Of a stretch of DNA of 64,000 bases, positions 23,656 to 33,987 are shown piece by piece. Source of the DNA: Gentiana macrophylla (Eukaryota > Streptophyta > Magnoliopsida > Gentianales > Gentianaceae). The stretch's first letter is position 1; each line of letters opens with the position of its first letter. The notes under the pieces were generated by a model, which made no database searches, was not told where the DNA came from, and saw nothing but the letters and a program-made list of their open reading frames with translations. A program made the translations under genes and the position numbers. The stretch spans positions 109,921,845-109,985,844 of the forward strand of contig CM047805.1 of NCBI GenBank assembly GCA_026214975.1. Direction: 5' to 3'.

Positions 23656-25334
23656 TGTTGGACTTATTTTTTATGTTTTAGTGATGAGTGCCAAACTAAC
23701 TGTTATAGAGCAAAGGCAAAAGATGTCTAGATCAAATGTATAGGTTTATTAGAGTTTGATCTTTATATAGGTTTGATCAAACAAGCCTTTGTAAAGGTCG
23801 GTGACTTGTTTCAAAGCAGATAGGTCGATAGGGTAGTTAGGTCGATAGACTTTTCTGGAACTCTTTGAAGATCAAGGCGAGGCTCAAACTCAGTTAATGA
23901 AGGCTAAGGGATCAAACTTAGTAATTAAAGTCAAGGATATGCAATCAGAATTTAGGCAAGTCTGTGATGACCAAAACTGATTACATATACCTTGTGTAGA
24001 AGGTCTAAGTTCCATAAGTTGGATGAGGTTTGGAACTTGGTTATAATTAAAAAGGTGTATAACTTCACAAATAAAAGTTAGATAAAAGAAATCAGCTGCA
24101 TTATATTTGATACATGACAAGTTCTTTGTTGTGATCGATAGGTATTCTGATAGATTGATGAACCTGCTGATGATATACCTCGATTAATTCAAGATTACAT
24201 TGGAAGATTAGATGGATAAGGACATCCAACTACCTCTAATTTATCAAATAAATCAATGGTTGAGATTAAAAGGACGTTGGGATGATTCAGGACTTTATCC
24301 AATGGTTATAAGTCAAAGGTGGACATGACCTTGCTTTGTCAAAAAGGATTACGACATTCATCGATCCTATGAATAGTGATGTGAAAGCATGTCAAATGGG
24401 ACAAAACCACGGTTATATTTGGATTTCAAATACAAGTCACATGCCATCCTACCTATAAATAGAGGACTTTCAACTCAGAAAAAGATGATGATTGAAAAAT
24501 TATAAGAGAAAATATAAGAGATAATTCTGATTTGCAAGAACACCCTGCTGAGCTTAACCTTACTGATCCAGAGAAATTCATCAAGTGTATTCTGTATTCA
24601 AGCTACATCAAGTTCACACACTTGAAGACTACAAGCTGCTGATTATTTCATCCTAATCAAGCTGCTACAACTGAATCATTTACTTGAATCATTCTTTATT
24701 TTATAAAGAACCTGCTGAAGACAGTGAAGCATCTGTTGGGTGTGAAAGACTGTTGTTTGTGGTGGAGCTGGTGAAGAGGCAATCCTACCCTTCAAGGACC
24801 AGTGGAAGACTTTGGAGCAGCAATCCTACATGTTCCTAGTTTTCAGTTTGTGAAGCCATAGTCATTGGTGAAGGACAAGCAATCTTAGGAATCTTTGTAA
24901 CAAATACATCAAAGATCTCTAGTGAATTACCTCCAACATCACAGAGAAGAGTGGGTGATGAGGATTACACCACCGGAACCACTATAAAATCTTCCTACTT
25001 ACTTTCTGCACTTATATTCTGCATTTAGTTTATTATACACATCAACCTACTGAATCTAGCAACTGAACTCACACACATAAACTACTAAGTATCTAATACT
25101 TAGTATCATATTTAACAACAAGTAATAAGGCTTAATTTTTGACATATATCCGCTGCACAAATTCAGTAAACTCAACCATCGATGAGACTACATTTATCGA
25201 GCTATCGAGGCATCAACAGACTATCGAGGTATCAAAGAGATTGAAGTTCTTGAGTTTGTTAACTCCAAAATGTTTTAAGTGTTAAGTTTATTAACCCCCT
25301 CAAAACTTAACCAAATCCTTTTCAAGGGACCATG
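23656..25334 (+). repeat. 3' LTR of element C
   Basis: Copy of 9446-11125 with TATAAATA at 24454-24461. It ends CCATG rather than CCAACA. Many differences from the other LTR are clustered at CAG/CTG sites, such as 23815-23880, 24120-24150 and 25180-25260. Confidence 0.92.
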
Positions 25335-25495
25335 ATTTCGGACTTTTCGTTGTAGAATTCTTTGTGTTTACTTTGTAGCACAGGCACCCTGGGAGATACA
25401 TTTGCAGTTGTTGCATTGCATTGGATGAGCTTTGCCGACAGTTCAGCTAAGTTTTTTTCCTTTCTCACTCACACACTGAGGACAATGCTTCGTTT

Positions 25496-25509
25496 AAGTG
25501 GGGGTAGGA
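25496..25509 (+). other. Internal polypurine-like tract of B
   Basis: AAGTGGGGGTAGGA lies 1.34 kb before the real tract and copies its core AAGTGGGGG. It follows CTGAGGACAATGC. G has the same at 46421-46434. Confidence 0.65.
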
Positions 25510-26813
25510 GACTTAGCTTCACTGTTTTTATTGATAAATTTTTATGCCATGTTTTCATATACTTGAATGATTTGTAGGCTTAGTTTTTGCTATATCGTGT
25601 GAATTTGGGCCATATTTTAAAAAAAATTCATGGATTGATGTTGTGTTATATGTTGAATCATGATATCCTTAGGTTAAGTGGTTTACAATTGAGTAAATGC
25701 ATGCGAGTTAAGTCATGATCTTGTTATAAAAATGGACTACACACGCACTTTATAGCTTCAATATCATGAGTTATGGTAATTAGTGATGCTTATAGTTGTC
25801 ATAGTCTGTTCTGTTTCCTATAACTTATATGATTAACTTCGAGGCGAAATAGAAAGGTCAATCGTAGTAGATTAAGGGATGACGGTCCTGGTATTTCTTT
25901 GACCCAACTAGAGCCAAATAGCCAACCCTGTACATAATTTCCACAAAAATCCCTCTGAGCCTTTGTAGGGTGGTTAGACCCCTACCCGAACGTAGCCATT
26001 CGTCGATTAGCCTATAGTTACCGACCCTTAGCCTTTATTTGTGGTCTACATTTCTTTGGCACCCTACGAGTGAGTTTTAATCTTATTTTGGGCACACTTG
26101 CTAGCACAAGTGTGGGGTGGTGAAGATGTGTATCAAAGTGTGGTGTTGGTGAATCTTTTGTACTACGAATGAGAATGGGTAGCAAAAAAGTGTTGGTGTT
26201 TGGTTTATGAAAAAAAAGAGAAAAAGAAAAAAAATCAAAATAAAAAACATTCAAAAAAATGGAACGAAGTGTTTGGAAAAAGTTGAGTCAAAGAATGTGT
26301 GATGAAGGCCATGTATTAATTCTTCCAAAGAGGCGTTGGTGGATGAGTATTCATTAAAGTATGTTGAAATTTGAGAGTAAAGAAGGAGAATGCTTGCTTG
26401 AACCAAGCTAAGGAGGTGAGTTATGAGGCAATTTCAAGAAGTTTTGATTAAGCTCACTCGTTTTTCTCTTTTGATATTCCTTTTATCCTTTCGTTTAGCC
26501 CCGTCCCTAGCCTAAGGTTACAACCGTGCAAGTCCTGCCTGACCTTAGTTAGCCTTCATTTGACCTCGATTAGTGGAGATGTTTATGAAGTATAAGTCTA
26601 TGGTGTAACAACAATAGTCATGCATCTATAATCTGAACCGGTTAACAGCGATGAATGAATGAGAAGCTATGCATACACTCACATTCCGTTTTTGTAATAA
26701 GGTATGATTAGACTCAATTGCATTTGCCTGGTTGTTTTCACTTGCCCTTTGCATATGATGATCCCGTGTATGACTACAATGTTGACTCTATGTTACATTT
26801 TAGAGTCGCTTTG

Positions 26814-26833
26814 TTTGCTCGAGGGCGAGCAAA
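26814..26833 (+). other. Hairpin before the polypurine tract of B
   Basis: TTTGCTCGAGGGCGAGCAAA has perfect 8-bp arms and a 4-base loop, 5 bp before the tract. L has nearly the same (63652-63670) and G a decayed form (about 47452-47470). Confidence 0.7.
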
Positions 26834-26838
26834 AGCTA

Positions 26839-26851
26839 AGTGGGGGGTAAT
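26839..26851 (+). other. Polypurine tract of B
   Basis: AGTGGGGGGTAAT lies directly before the TGATGGG of the 3' LTR. Confidence 0.88.
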
Positions 26852-28515
26852 TGATGGGAGTCAAATTGTAGTGTATTTCTTATATGAGATTACCTCATTT
26901 TATGAGTTTTTCATGGTTATTTTGGGCTATTATGGGTGGTATATGAACGAAATTCACTTATATGCATGTTTCGAGACTAATGACGTTTTCGTCCTAAAAA
27001 CTCGTGTTTTATGTGGATTTCGTTACGTTTCTGTCAATGTATATTATGCCTTGGTTTTCATGTCTTTCTTTTCAGGCTTATATTGACGTATAAGGTCGAG
27101 AATAAGGAAGAGAGTCTCGAGAAAGAACGAGATTTGGGGCCAAGGAGCAGAAAAGAGTGAAGAATCATTGATGAAATCTGAACCAGTCACTTCAGGGGCA
27201 TTTTGGTCACACTTGAAGACACTTTCAGGAAACTTTGTCTTGATACAATTTGTAGAGGATTGAACTAGATTTCCAACGCATTTTGAATCATCTCATTTGG
27301 AGTCCTAGAAGTGAAGTTATGATGAAAATACTGAAGCTTAGGTCAAACTAGCGTTTGGCCAATCCAAACGAGCGTTACGGAGCAAATTTTCATCTGAGAG
27401 AGTTGGCCTTCAGGCAAACGAGCGTTTGCTTTGCCACAAACGCCCGTTCGCGGTCGGGATGCGGCAAAACCTATAAAAACCTCTTTTTCGATCCCATATG
27501 CTATCTATTCAGTACTTAGACGTTTTAGGGTTTCTTAGGGGCGATTTTAGGGCGATTTCCATTAGTTTAAACGTTGTTTTAATCCTTAGATCATAGATTT
27601 AATTCCTAGCAACTCTATACAACTTTCATAGCTTAGATTTTCGATTCGTGATCCAAGATTTCATCTTTTTAAGGAGATTTTCATACAATTCAAGGTTTCA
27701 TCTTTTATGGTAATTATTTCTTTGTCTTTCAATTATTTGATTATGTCTTTGATTATTGCTTTCATTATTATTGCGTTATTCAATTCCATCATGAGTAGCT
27801 AATCCATTGTGTGGTCAAATCATGTGAAACCAAGCGAACTAGCCATTGGATAGATGAGATTGGAAGTGTGTAGTGCGTAATTGAATGGTTAATGATGGTA
27901 TTCACGTTCTAAAATTTATAATAACCGTAAGTGGATTAGATTGACAACCTTGTTCACTATCAAACACATCAAACTTACATATGTATTTTGCGGTGAGATG
28001 TGGGATAAGGGGTTTTAGAATCGTGGCGTAGACCCGGCTAAGCTAGTTAGCCCGGGCCCAATATGAGGTTGGACATCGTTAAATGAGCGACTCTAGTGCA
28101 TATCATGTTAGGTTAGTCGGTTTCCTAAAGGGGGATTGGTTAGTCTTGCATAGGGTGTTTATATCGAGTTGTTCGGTTACTCACCAGAACTAGGAGTTGG
28201 CACCCGTGAATAGTCTTAACTAAGTAGGGATGGTTGGTAGGATAACGTACACTTTCCATTGAGTCTATCGAGGGGTAAGAGTAGCTTGTTGGATCATGGT
28301 TCGATTATGCCTTTTAATCATATTAGTATAATCTCTAGTATAATCATTACTTTCTGCATTAGTATAATTATTCCACCCTACTGTTGACCTAGACTAAGTC
28401 ATAATTCGACTTTGGTACTCAAACCTAGTCTCTGTGGGATCGACCTTGCTACCGCTATCACTACTGACCCGATACTTTGTAGGTTAAGGTTATTCAGTTA
28501 ATATTTCGGCTATCA
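26852..28515 (+). repeat. 3' LTR of element B
   Basis: The LTR is 1664 bp, nearly identical to 5792-7461, and ends CTATCA followed by the TTAGC duplication. The TATA box is TATAAAA at 27472. Confidence 0.95.
27344..27450 (+). promoter_or_regulatory. Paired CAAACG dyads in 3' LTR of B
   Basis: Motif starts are 27344/27365 (21 bp) and 27415/27437 (22 bp). CAAACGAGCGTTTG at 27415-27428 is better preserved than in the 5' LTR. TATA follows at 27472. Confidence 0.55.
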
Positions 28516-28565
28516 TTAGCCGCCTCGGTGTTATTCGTATTAGCTCCTCCTCTAGTAAGAACCAT
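28516..28565 (-). pseudogene. gag: A gag, N-terminal codons beyond insertion B
   Basis: The minus strand opens with ATG at 28563-28565 and reads MVLTRGGANTNN before running into the TTAGC duplication and element B. The frame resumes at 5791. This supplies the natural gag start about 90 bp downstream of the primer site. Confidence 0.8.
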
Positions 28566-28652
28566 TATGTAACCAAGAAAAGAGGGGGGTTACTAAAGCT
28601 CTAACACTTATCTTAAAGAAGAAATCAAGTCCTACACAGCAAAGAAAACCTT

Positions 28653-28664
28653 GCTCTGATACCA
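28653..28664 (-). other. Primer-binding site of A (initiator Met tRNA)
   Basis: The minus strand reads TGGTATCAGAGC, two bases inside the 5' LTR. It is complementary to the 3' end of plant initiator methionine tRNA, the usual primer for chromoviruses. Confidence 0.92.
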
Positions 28665-28666
28665 AC

Positions 28667-30804
28667 TGTAACGCCCCGTTCCCAGACACCGAGTCCGTAT
28701 CCGAAAAGAACGCTCGGCACAAATATTGTCAAATAAATTCAATAACATATGTAAGCCTTACGTCATACATCAGAACTAAAAAGACGCGGAAGATAAAACG
28801 ACTCGGGAAAACAAAAGATCGAACACACGGTTTTCCATGCTACGAAAACTAAATCCAATAAAGAGAACTAGACCATCCAACATTCAAATCCAAAAGAACT
28901 CAAACGGAACTAATCCAAAAGAAAGGCGACATTTTTTGGACTTTGATTCAACAGCTTTATTGAAAGAAACAAAAACTAAAAGAAACTAAGTCTTCAAGAG
29001 CTCCACCTCACACGTCATCGTCGAAGAACTCATCATCATTAGCAACCTATTCATCTTCTTTGGGGAAAGGGAAAGACACACATAATGTAACGGGGTAAGT
29101 ACATAAGTACTTAGTAACGCGTAGAAGATCGTATAACGTCGGTCTTATAAAGAAATAAAAGCAACGCCGTCTTTTATTAGTTCATTCCGTTATTAACCCT
29201 AGCTAACTATCATATTATGTTCAAAGCATAACACGAAGTTCCAAAGGTGTCTAGCTTAGCTCAAGTTTATTACATCATGAATAACGAGGGCACTACGCCT
29301 AGTAATAGGATGTACTAGGACAACTGGGTGCAACCTACTTAGAGACACGCTCTAATAGCCCCGGGAATATCTGAGTCCTGATAGTGTGATGACCGGCAGA
29401 GTGCACCAGACGCTTTATCTAGCCAATCGATTGACCGGCGTAGGTACAATCAACTTTGTCTAGTCAGAGGACACATCGCGATATTGTACTATGCCTTACC
29501 AAGCATTGCATGATGTTTAAGATTATTAATCTAACACATACGTTTGATTAGATGTTTAACTAGCCACCTAAGTTGATTCACATAAAAGGCTCACCTATCG
29601 ATCGACTCTCTTCTTAAGACCACTAGACTACAACAAAACCTAGCACATACACACACATCGATAAACCCTAGCTTATCGAAGCACAAAGAAAATCCAAAGC
29701 TTTCGACGGTCCCACACTTCATCTTTTTAGGGAATCCATATGGTGCCGGAACTAAACGCATCAAAAGCTAATTCAAGGCTTTGTCACATAAGGTTAAGTA
29801 GTAAGGGCATGGTTATAAAGCCTGAAACCAAGCTGACACGATAAAACAGTAAAAACAGAATAAACAGGCCAAACGCACGTTTGACACCCTGTGAACGCAC
29901 GTTTGCCTCGAACGAACGTTTACTGCTCCCCAAACGCTCGTTCATGAAAAGTAGCCACATCCTGTATCAATTTTCAAACCCTCAAACGCTCGTCCATAAA
30001 CCCCAAACGATCGTTTGAGATCAAACTCCCCACTCTCCGTTCGAATTGCAACGATCGCAAACGCCCGTTTGCCCCTGTGCAAAAGCCCGTTTGCCTGGGT
30101 TTTCCCCAGAAATCTGCAACTGTCAATATACGATTTACAACCCAATTCCACCTCAAACTCCAACTTAAACAGATCATAAACACTGAAAATAAACATACAA
30201 ATTGCTCTATAACTTTACAACCCTCAATCATACGATAAGAACACCACGTTACCTTATTTTGCGAGGTACTACGATCCAAAGCTTTAACCCGTCAAAGGTT
30301 TAACCTTTAACTTCAAACCTATAAACGATCAATCCAAGATGATCACTACGATATTTAAACTCAGAAAACACAGCTTTAACAACGATGATTAACAAACCCT
30401 AATATCAAGAATGATGAGGGAAAAACTTTCGTTAACGGATTTAGGGATTGTTGGTATCAAAAGCTTCCTCGTCTCGCGGTGATCCTTTCTCTCTTGAGAT
30501 GTCTGCGTTTTTTATCAACGGATTAGCCTAGAGATTGAAGAGTTCCTCTTCCTAGATCTTGAAAACTCAGAGCGTCTTTCTGATTTCTTTTCTGATAAAA
30601 TAAGCGAGTATTGTGTCGCCTATTGGGATTAAAAATCCCCTCTTATACTCCATAATTAAATCTAATTATTTCCTATTAATTAAATCCAATTAAATCCTTT
30701 TTCTTTTCTTCTCCCTTATCATTTAATCCATTAAAACAAAACATAATATTCAGATTTTTCGTGTAAAGACAAAAATGCCCTTTTAGAAAAATCAGGATTT
30801 TACA
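28667..30804 (-). repeat. 5' LTR of element A (complete)
   Basis: The LTR is 2138 bp and bounded by TGTAA...TTACA. On the minus strand it starts beside 30805 and ends in CGGGGCGTTACA next to the primer site. The first 843 bases of the window match its outer third. A TATA-like CTTTATAACC lies at about 29811-29820 on the minus strand, just after the dyad cluster. Element I carries a diverged copy of the inner part of the same LTR type. Confidence 0.93.
29870..30093 (-). promoter_or_regulatory. Four pairs of dyad 14-mers in 5' LTR of A
   Basis: Motif starts are 29870/29892, 29909/29931, 29983/30004 and 30058/30080. Spacing within each pair is 22, 22, 21 and 22 bp, about two helical turns. The best copy, CAAACGATCGTTTG at 30004-30017, is a perfect palindrome. 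The cluster lies upstream of the TATA-like box on the minus strand. The role is inferred as promoter control; the binding protein is unknown. Confidence 0.55.
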
Positions 30805-31004
30805 GAACATGAATGCAAAGTCGCAAATATTTGGTCTTGAATGAATTTGGTCAATGCTAACGAAGGTAAAAGACAATTATTAAAAGTGTGTTTGTGTAAC
30901 TTAATTAGAGAAGCAATTAAGTTGAATGCGCACATATTGATTAGAACATATTGCAAGCGACATGCGTGAGTTTGTCATGTAATAATGTAAACGCGTGTTG
31001 TCAG

Positions 31005-31063
<59 letters not shown>
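30805..31063. other. Unassigned flank of A with (AT)n microsatellite
   Basis: No coding or repeat match is seen in 30805-31005. A pure (AT)n run covers about 31007-31062. This could be the target sequence of A or part of copia E. Confidence 0.6.
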
Positions 31064-31066
<3 letters not shown>

Positions 31067-31541
31067 AGGTACAGTATAATATGTATTTATTTCACGGTTA
31101 TACTAAATGGATGAATTTGATATATCCAAAAGATAGAATTTAGGAAGAGAGAATTTCTTTCATTTCACCATAGATTTGCTCCAGCGTTACAATCATACGT
31201 ATATCCACATTTACACAATAAGAGAATATGTACACAGGGCGGGATCAGGAATTGGTGGTCGGATGGGAAATGAACTATATTTATATGGTCGGGTGGGCTG
31301 GATTAAAACAACTAATTGTGTTGAAATTTTGATTTATATAAGATTTTGGTGTCTGATGAAAATGAAAACCATGTGGGTTGCGCCCACCCCTAGCCAAGCT
31401 CTAGTCCGTCCTTGTCTCTACATGCCGGCTTCAGAGTGTACCAAGTGTCTAAGCCAACACACCACCATTCACTAATTAAAAGATTCCCAACACTAATACA
31501 TTGGATAATATATTTATAATAGAAAATATGATTTCCTAACA
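31064..31541 (-). repeat. 3' LTR of copia element E (left end uncertain)
   Basis: The right boundary is clear: CCTAACA at 31535-31541 is followed by a polypurine tract, so on the minus strand the LTR starts TGTTAGG. I cannot place the other end; it lies somewhere between about 30990 and 31180. Confidence 0.6.
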
Positions 31542-31553
31542 TCTCCCTCAAAC
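31542..31553 (-). other. Polypurine tract of E
   Basis: Minus strand TTTGAGGGAGA beside the LTR, typical of copia. Confidence 0.8.
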
Positions 31554-31599
31554 TAAATGTGGGGACAACAACCACATTAAGTTTGGTTCTGAAAACTGA

Positions 31600-31900
31600 G
31601 AGTTGAGGACCAGGTAAGGCTTTGGTCAAGGAATCTCCTATCTACATAGATGAAGGAACAAATTGAACTGATAGCTGCTTGTTCAACACTTGATCTCGAA
31701 CATGGTGAATGTCCACCTCTATGTGCTTTGTTATAGCATGATAAACTGGATTGTGAGAAAGAAAAGTAGAACTAGAATTATCACACCAAGCCACTGGTAC
31801 AACAGATAGAGTAATCCCTATTTCCAATAAGAGCGGTTTGATCCAAAACATTTTTGAGGAGAGATTGGCCAGAGACATGTACTATGATTCTGTCCCCGTG
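31600..31900 (-). pseudogene. pol: E pol: RNase H C-terminal part
   Basis: Minus strand text SLANLSSKMFWIKPLLLEIG, then AWCDNSSSTFLSHNPVYHA and TKHIEVDIHHVRDQV, is copia RNase H. The upstream catalytic part ends near 31900, where LINE1 sequence begins. The rest of E is missing. No lineage is assigned. Confidence 0.85.
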
Positions 31901-32223
31901 GTAAATTATGGGGATGGTAGTCCTCAGCTACAAGTTACATTGAAAGCTATCCTACTGCATGCAGGTGCTGCATGCTTCTTTCAAGAAGAAACTTACTTGG
32001 GCAGCAAAGAAAGATGGCACTCTGGTGGTACAAAGTGGACTTTTGAGTTATATAATTGAATCCTCATATTCCATGGAGGATTCAACCTGAGAATTCCTTG
32101 AAGAAAATCAAGTTAAGATCAATTGTGATAGCTCATCTCTTGGTAATCTTAATTAGACCAGCAAGGGGTGGGGTTGTTATTAGAAATTGCTCAAGAAAAA
32201 GTGATTCAGGTTATGAGTTGTGT

Positions 32224-33273
32224 CAATGAAGACACTGTGTTTCTGGAGGAAGAGGATACAAATGATGACTCTATGGAGAAACTGTGTTTGATTGGATCTT
32301 TCCTTCTAAATTTCCTGGTAGAGATGTTGTCCAAAAGATTGTGAATGCTTGGCCTAGAAAGTGCAAATATCACTACCACAATTCTGGGTGGATAGTATTC
32401 ATGTTTGAACAAGAAAATGATCTCAATGAGGTATTGTAGGCTGGTCCCTTCTATGCTTTTGGAAAGCCTCTGCTGTTAAGAAAGATGCCTGTTTTGTTTA
32501 ACTTCAGTAAAGAGGCTTGCACTTGTGGTTCAGATTTGATTCAGTTGCCTAATCTTCCACTTAGACTTTGGAAGGATAGGGCATTGAGCAAGATCTGTTC
32601 TTTCTTGGGGAGTCCTCAGTATACTGACAAAGTCACTGCTTCTAGAAAAGTTCTGAGTTTTGCAAGGTGTCTGGTGGAGATAGATTTAAAGATGGAGTTG
32701 CCTTCTGTCATACCTATTACAATGCATGATGGAAAGGTCCTAAAACAGCCTGTTTTGTATGAGGAAAGGCCCAAGTACTGTACCAAGTGTAATAAACTAG
32801 GGCATAATGCTGAAGGACATGATGATACTAAAACAGATGTTCCTGCTTTGTATGTGGCAAGGTCTAAAAAACCTGGTGTTTCTAAACCTAATCCTCAAAA
32901 GAAGAAGAAAGTGGTTGTTCTTGAAGCTGATGGTAAGATAGATGAGGTTCATGTGGTCTTTAAGGCTCATGATGTTGATGTGGCTTCTTGTCTTGTATCT
33001 TCAAATCTTGATAAAGGGGATGATGTTGATAAACCTGCAACTCCTGTTGCTAATGCTTTTGATATCCTTTCTCCTGGCAAGACTAAGGTTTGGGCAGATG
33101 AGGTAGAGGATGATGATTTGGCACATAAACATGGAACTGCTGCTTCTAGTTCTAATAAATCAAAGAAGAAAAAGAAAAACAATAGGCATAACACCTCTGG
33201 TGTTTCTGGATATGACAAAAATAGAAATGATAGTGTCTCTAGAGGTAGATCACCTCTAGGTAGACAAAAATGA
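32224..33273 (+). pseudogene. LINE1 ORF1: RNA-binding protein (DUF4283, zinc knuckle)
   Basis: The region 32280-32480 translates to a DUF4283-type fold (WIVFMFEQENDLNEVL) and ends in an in-frame TAG near 32438. The frame is then open from 32485 to 33273. It includes LPNLPLRLWKDRALSKICSF and a CCHC_4-type finger, YCTKCNKLGHNAEGH, where the last Cys is replaced by His. The C-terminus is Lys-rich and basic. ORF1 proteins coat LINE RNA. It overlaps ORF2 by 4 bp. Confidence 0.8.
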
Positions 33274-33987
33274 TAGGATTCTGGAATGTTAGAGGGTTCA
33301 ATAAGGCTGTTAAACAATCTGCTGTTGTTAATTTTCTTAGGCAGCATCAGATTACCTTATTTGGAATCCTTGAGACAAAGCTGTCTCAAAATAGTTTTGA
33401 TAATTTTTTGTGTAAGAAAGTTCCTTCTTGGAAGTTTGTGGATAATTTTGTTGTACATAGTAGAAAGAGGATTTTAGTGATTTGGGATCCTGCTTTTGTT
33501 GAGGTAGAGATCTGCTCAGTGGATTCATTGCAAGGTGAAGATTCTAGTCTCTGGTGAGTGCTTTATGATCACCTTTGTTTATGGTTTGCACACTACTGGA
33601 GATAGAAGGCCTATGTGGGACAGAATTAGGGAACTCAGTGTCTGTTCTAGTTTGCCTTGGATGGTGCTGGGGGATTTTAATGCTGTTCTATCTGTTGATG
33701 ATAAATTGAATGGGACTGTTCCAACTGAACATGATTTGCAAGATGGTGTTGACTGTTGTTTGGATGCAAACCTTACTGACTTGAACTCCTCTGGTGAGTT
33801 CTTTACTTGGAATGCTGCTGGTGTTTTCACAAGGATAGATAGAGTTTTTGTTAATCTTTGCTTGGTTTGGTTGAATTTGGATGCTATGGCTTTTTGAGCC
33901 TCCTGGCCATCATTCGACCACTCACCTTGTAGAATCACCCGCTTCTCTGATTCTCTCACCAAAAAGAAGCCTTTCAAGTTCTTTAAT
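33270..33987 (+). pseudogene. LINE1 ORF2: endonuclease domain
   Basis: MIGFWNVRGFNKAVKQ is the start of the AP-like endonuclease, with a Glu at ILETKL. After a frameshift near 33545 it continues in another frame with MITFVYGLHTTGDRRPMW and PWMVLGDFNAVLS, the metal-binding GDFN motif. Another break lies near 33895, after FTRIDRVFVN. In life this domain nicks target DNA. Confidence 0.88.

Larger units (their letters stand above)
9446..25334 (+). mobile_element. Element C: Sirevirus-type Ty1/copia with extra 3' ORF
   Basis: LTRs at 9446-11125 and 23656-25334 start with TGTTGG. The primer site at 11128 fits initiator Met tRNA. The order gag, protease, integrase, RT, RNase H is copia. RT text such as YVDDIIFGS and MSMMGEMNYFLGLQVKQ is characteristic of the SIRE/Maximus lineage, as is a long region after pol. 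Flanks GTTTC (9441-9445) and ATTTC (25335-25339) are a probable target duplication with one mismatch. Without M the element is about 13.9 kb. All main genes are broken. Confidence 0.9.
25340..26851 (+). other. B 3' non-coding region
   Basis: This is the remainder of B after C. It holds an internal purine tract (25496-25509), a hairpin (26814-26833) and the terminal tract. ORFs here are short and not shared with G. Scattered similarity to 46240-47487 of G, for example ACGCACTTTATA near 25744, indicates common descent. Confidence 0.75.
5792..28515 (+). mobile_element. Element B: pol-less LTR retrotransposon, interrupted by C
   Basis: B has two LTRs (1670 and 1664 bp, TGAT...ATCA), a tRNA-Asp primer site, a probable leader intron, one ORF, about 2 kb of conserved non-coding sequence and a polypurine tract. 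Without C it is about 6.8 kb. No protease, RT, RNase H or integrase motif is present, so it must depend on an autonomous element for enzymes. The tRNA-Asp primer and tract style point to the Athila/Tat side of Ty3/gypsy. Element G has the same plan. Confidence 0.93.
1..30804 (-). mobile_element. Element A: Tekay-like Ty3/gypsy chromovirus, split by element B
   Basis: Reading on the minus strand, the order is 5' LTR (28667-30804), primer site, gag, protease, RT, RNase H, integrase with chromodomain, polypurine tract and 3' LTR (1-843, cut by the window). The order protease-RT-RNase H-integrase defines Ty3/gypsy, and the C-terminal chromodomain plus the RT and RNase H motifs resemble Tekay/Del chromoviruses. 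The part of A visible here, without B, is about 8.1 kb. Stops and frameshifts break every domain, so A is dead. The outer target duplication cannot be checked because the left end lies outside. Confidence 0.9.

Noticed and set aside
31007..31062. Origin or matrix-attachment site at the (AT)n run
   Set aside because: It is a simple microsatellite; nothing else in the flank supports a function.
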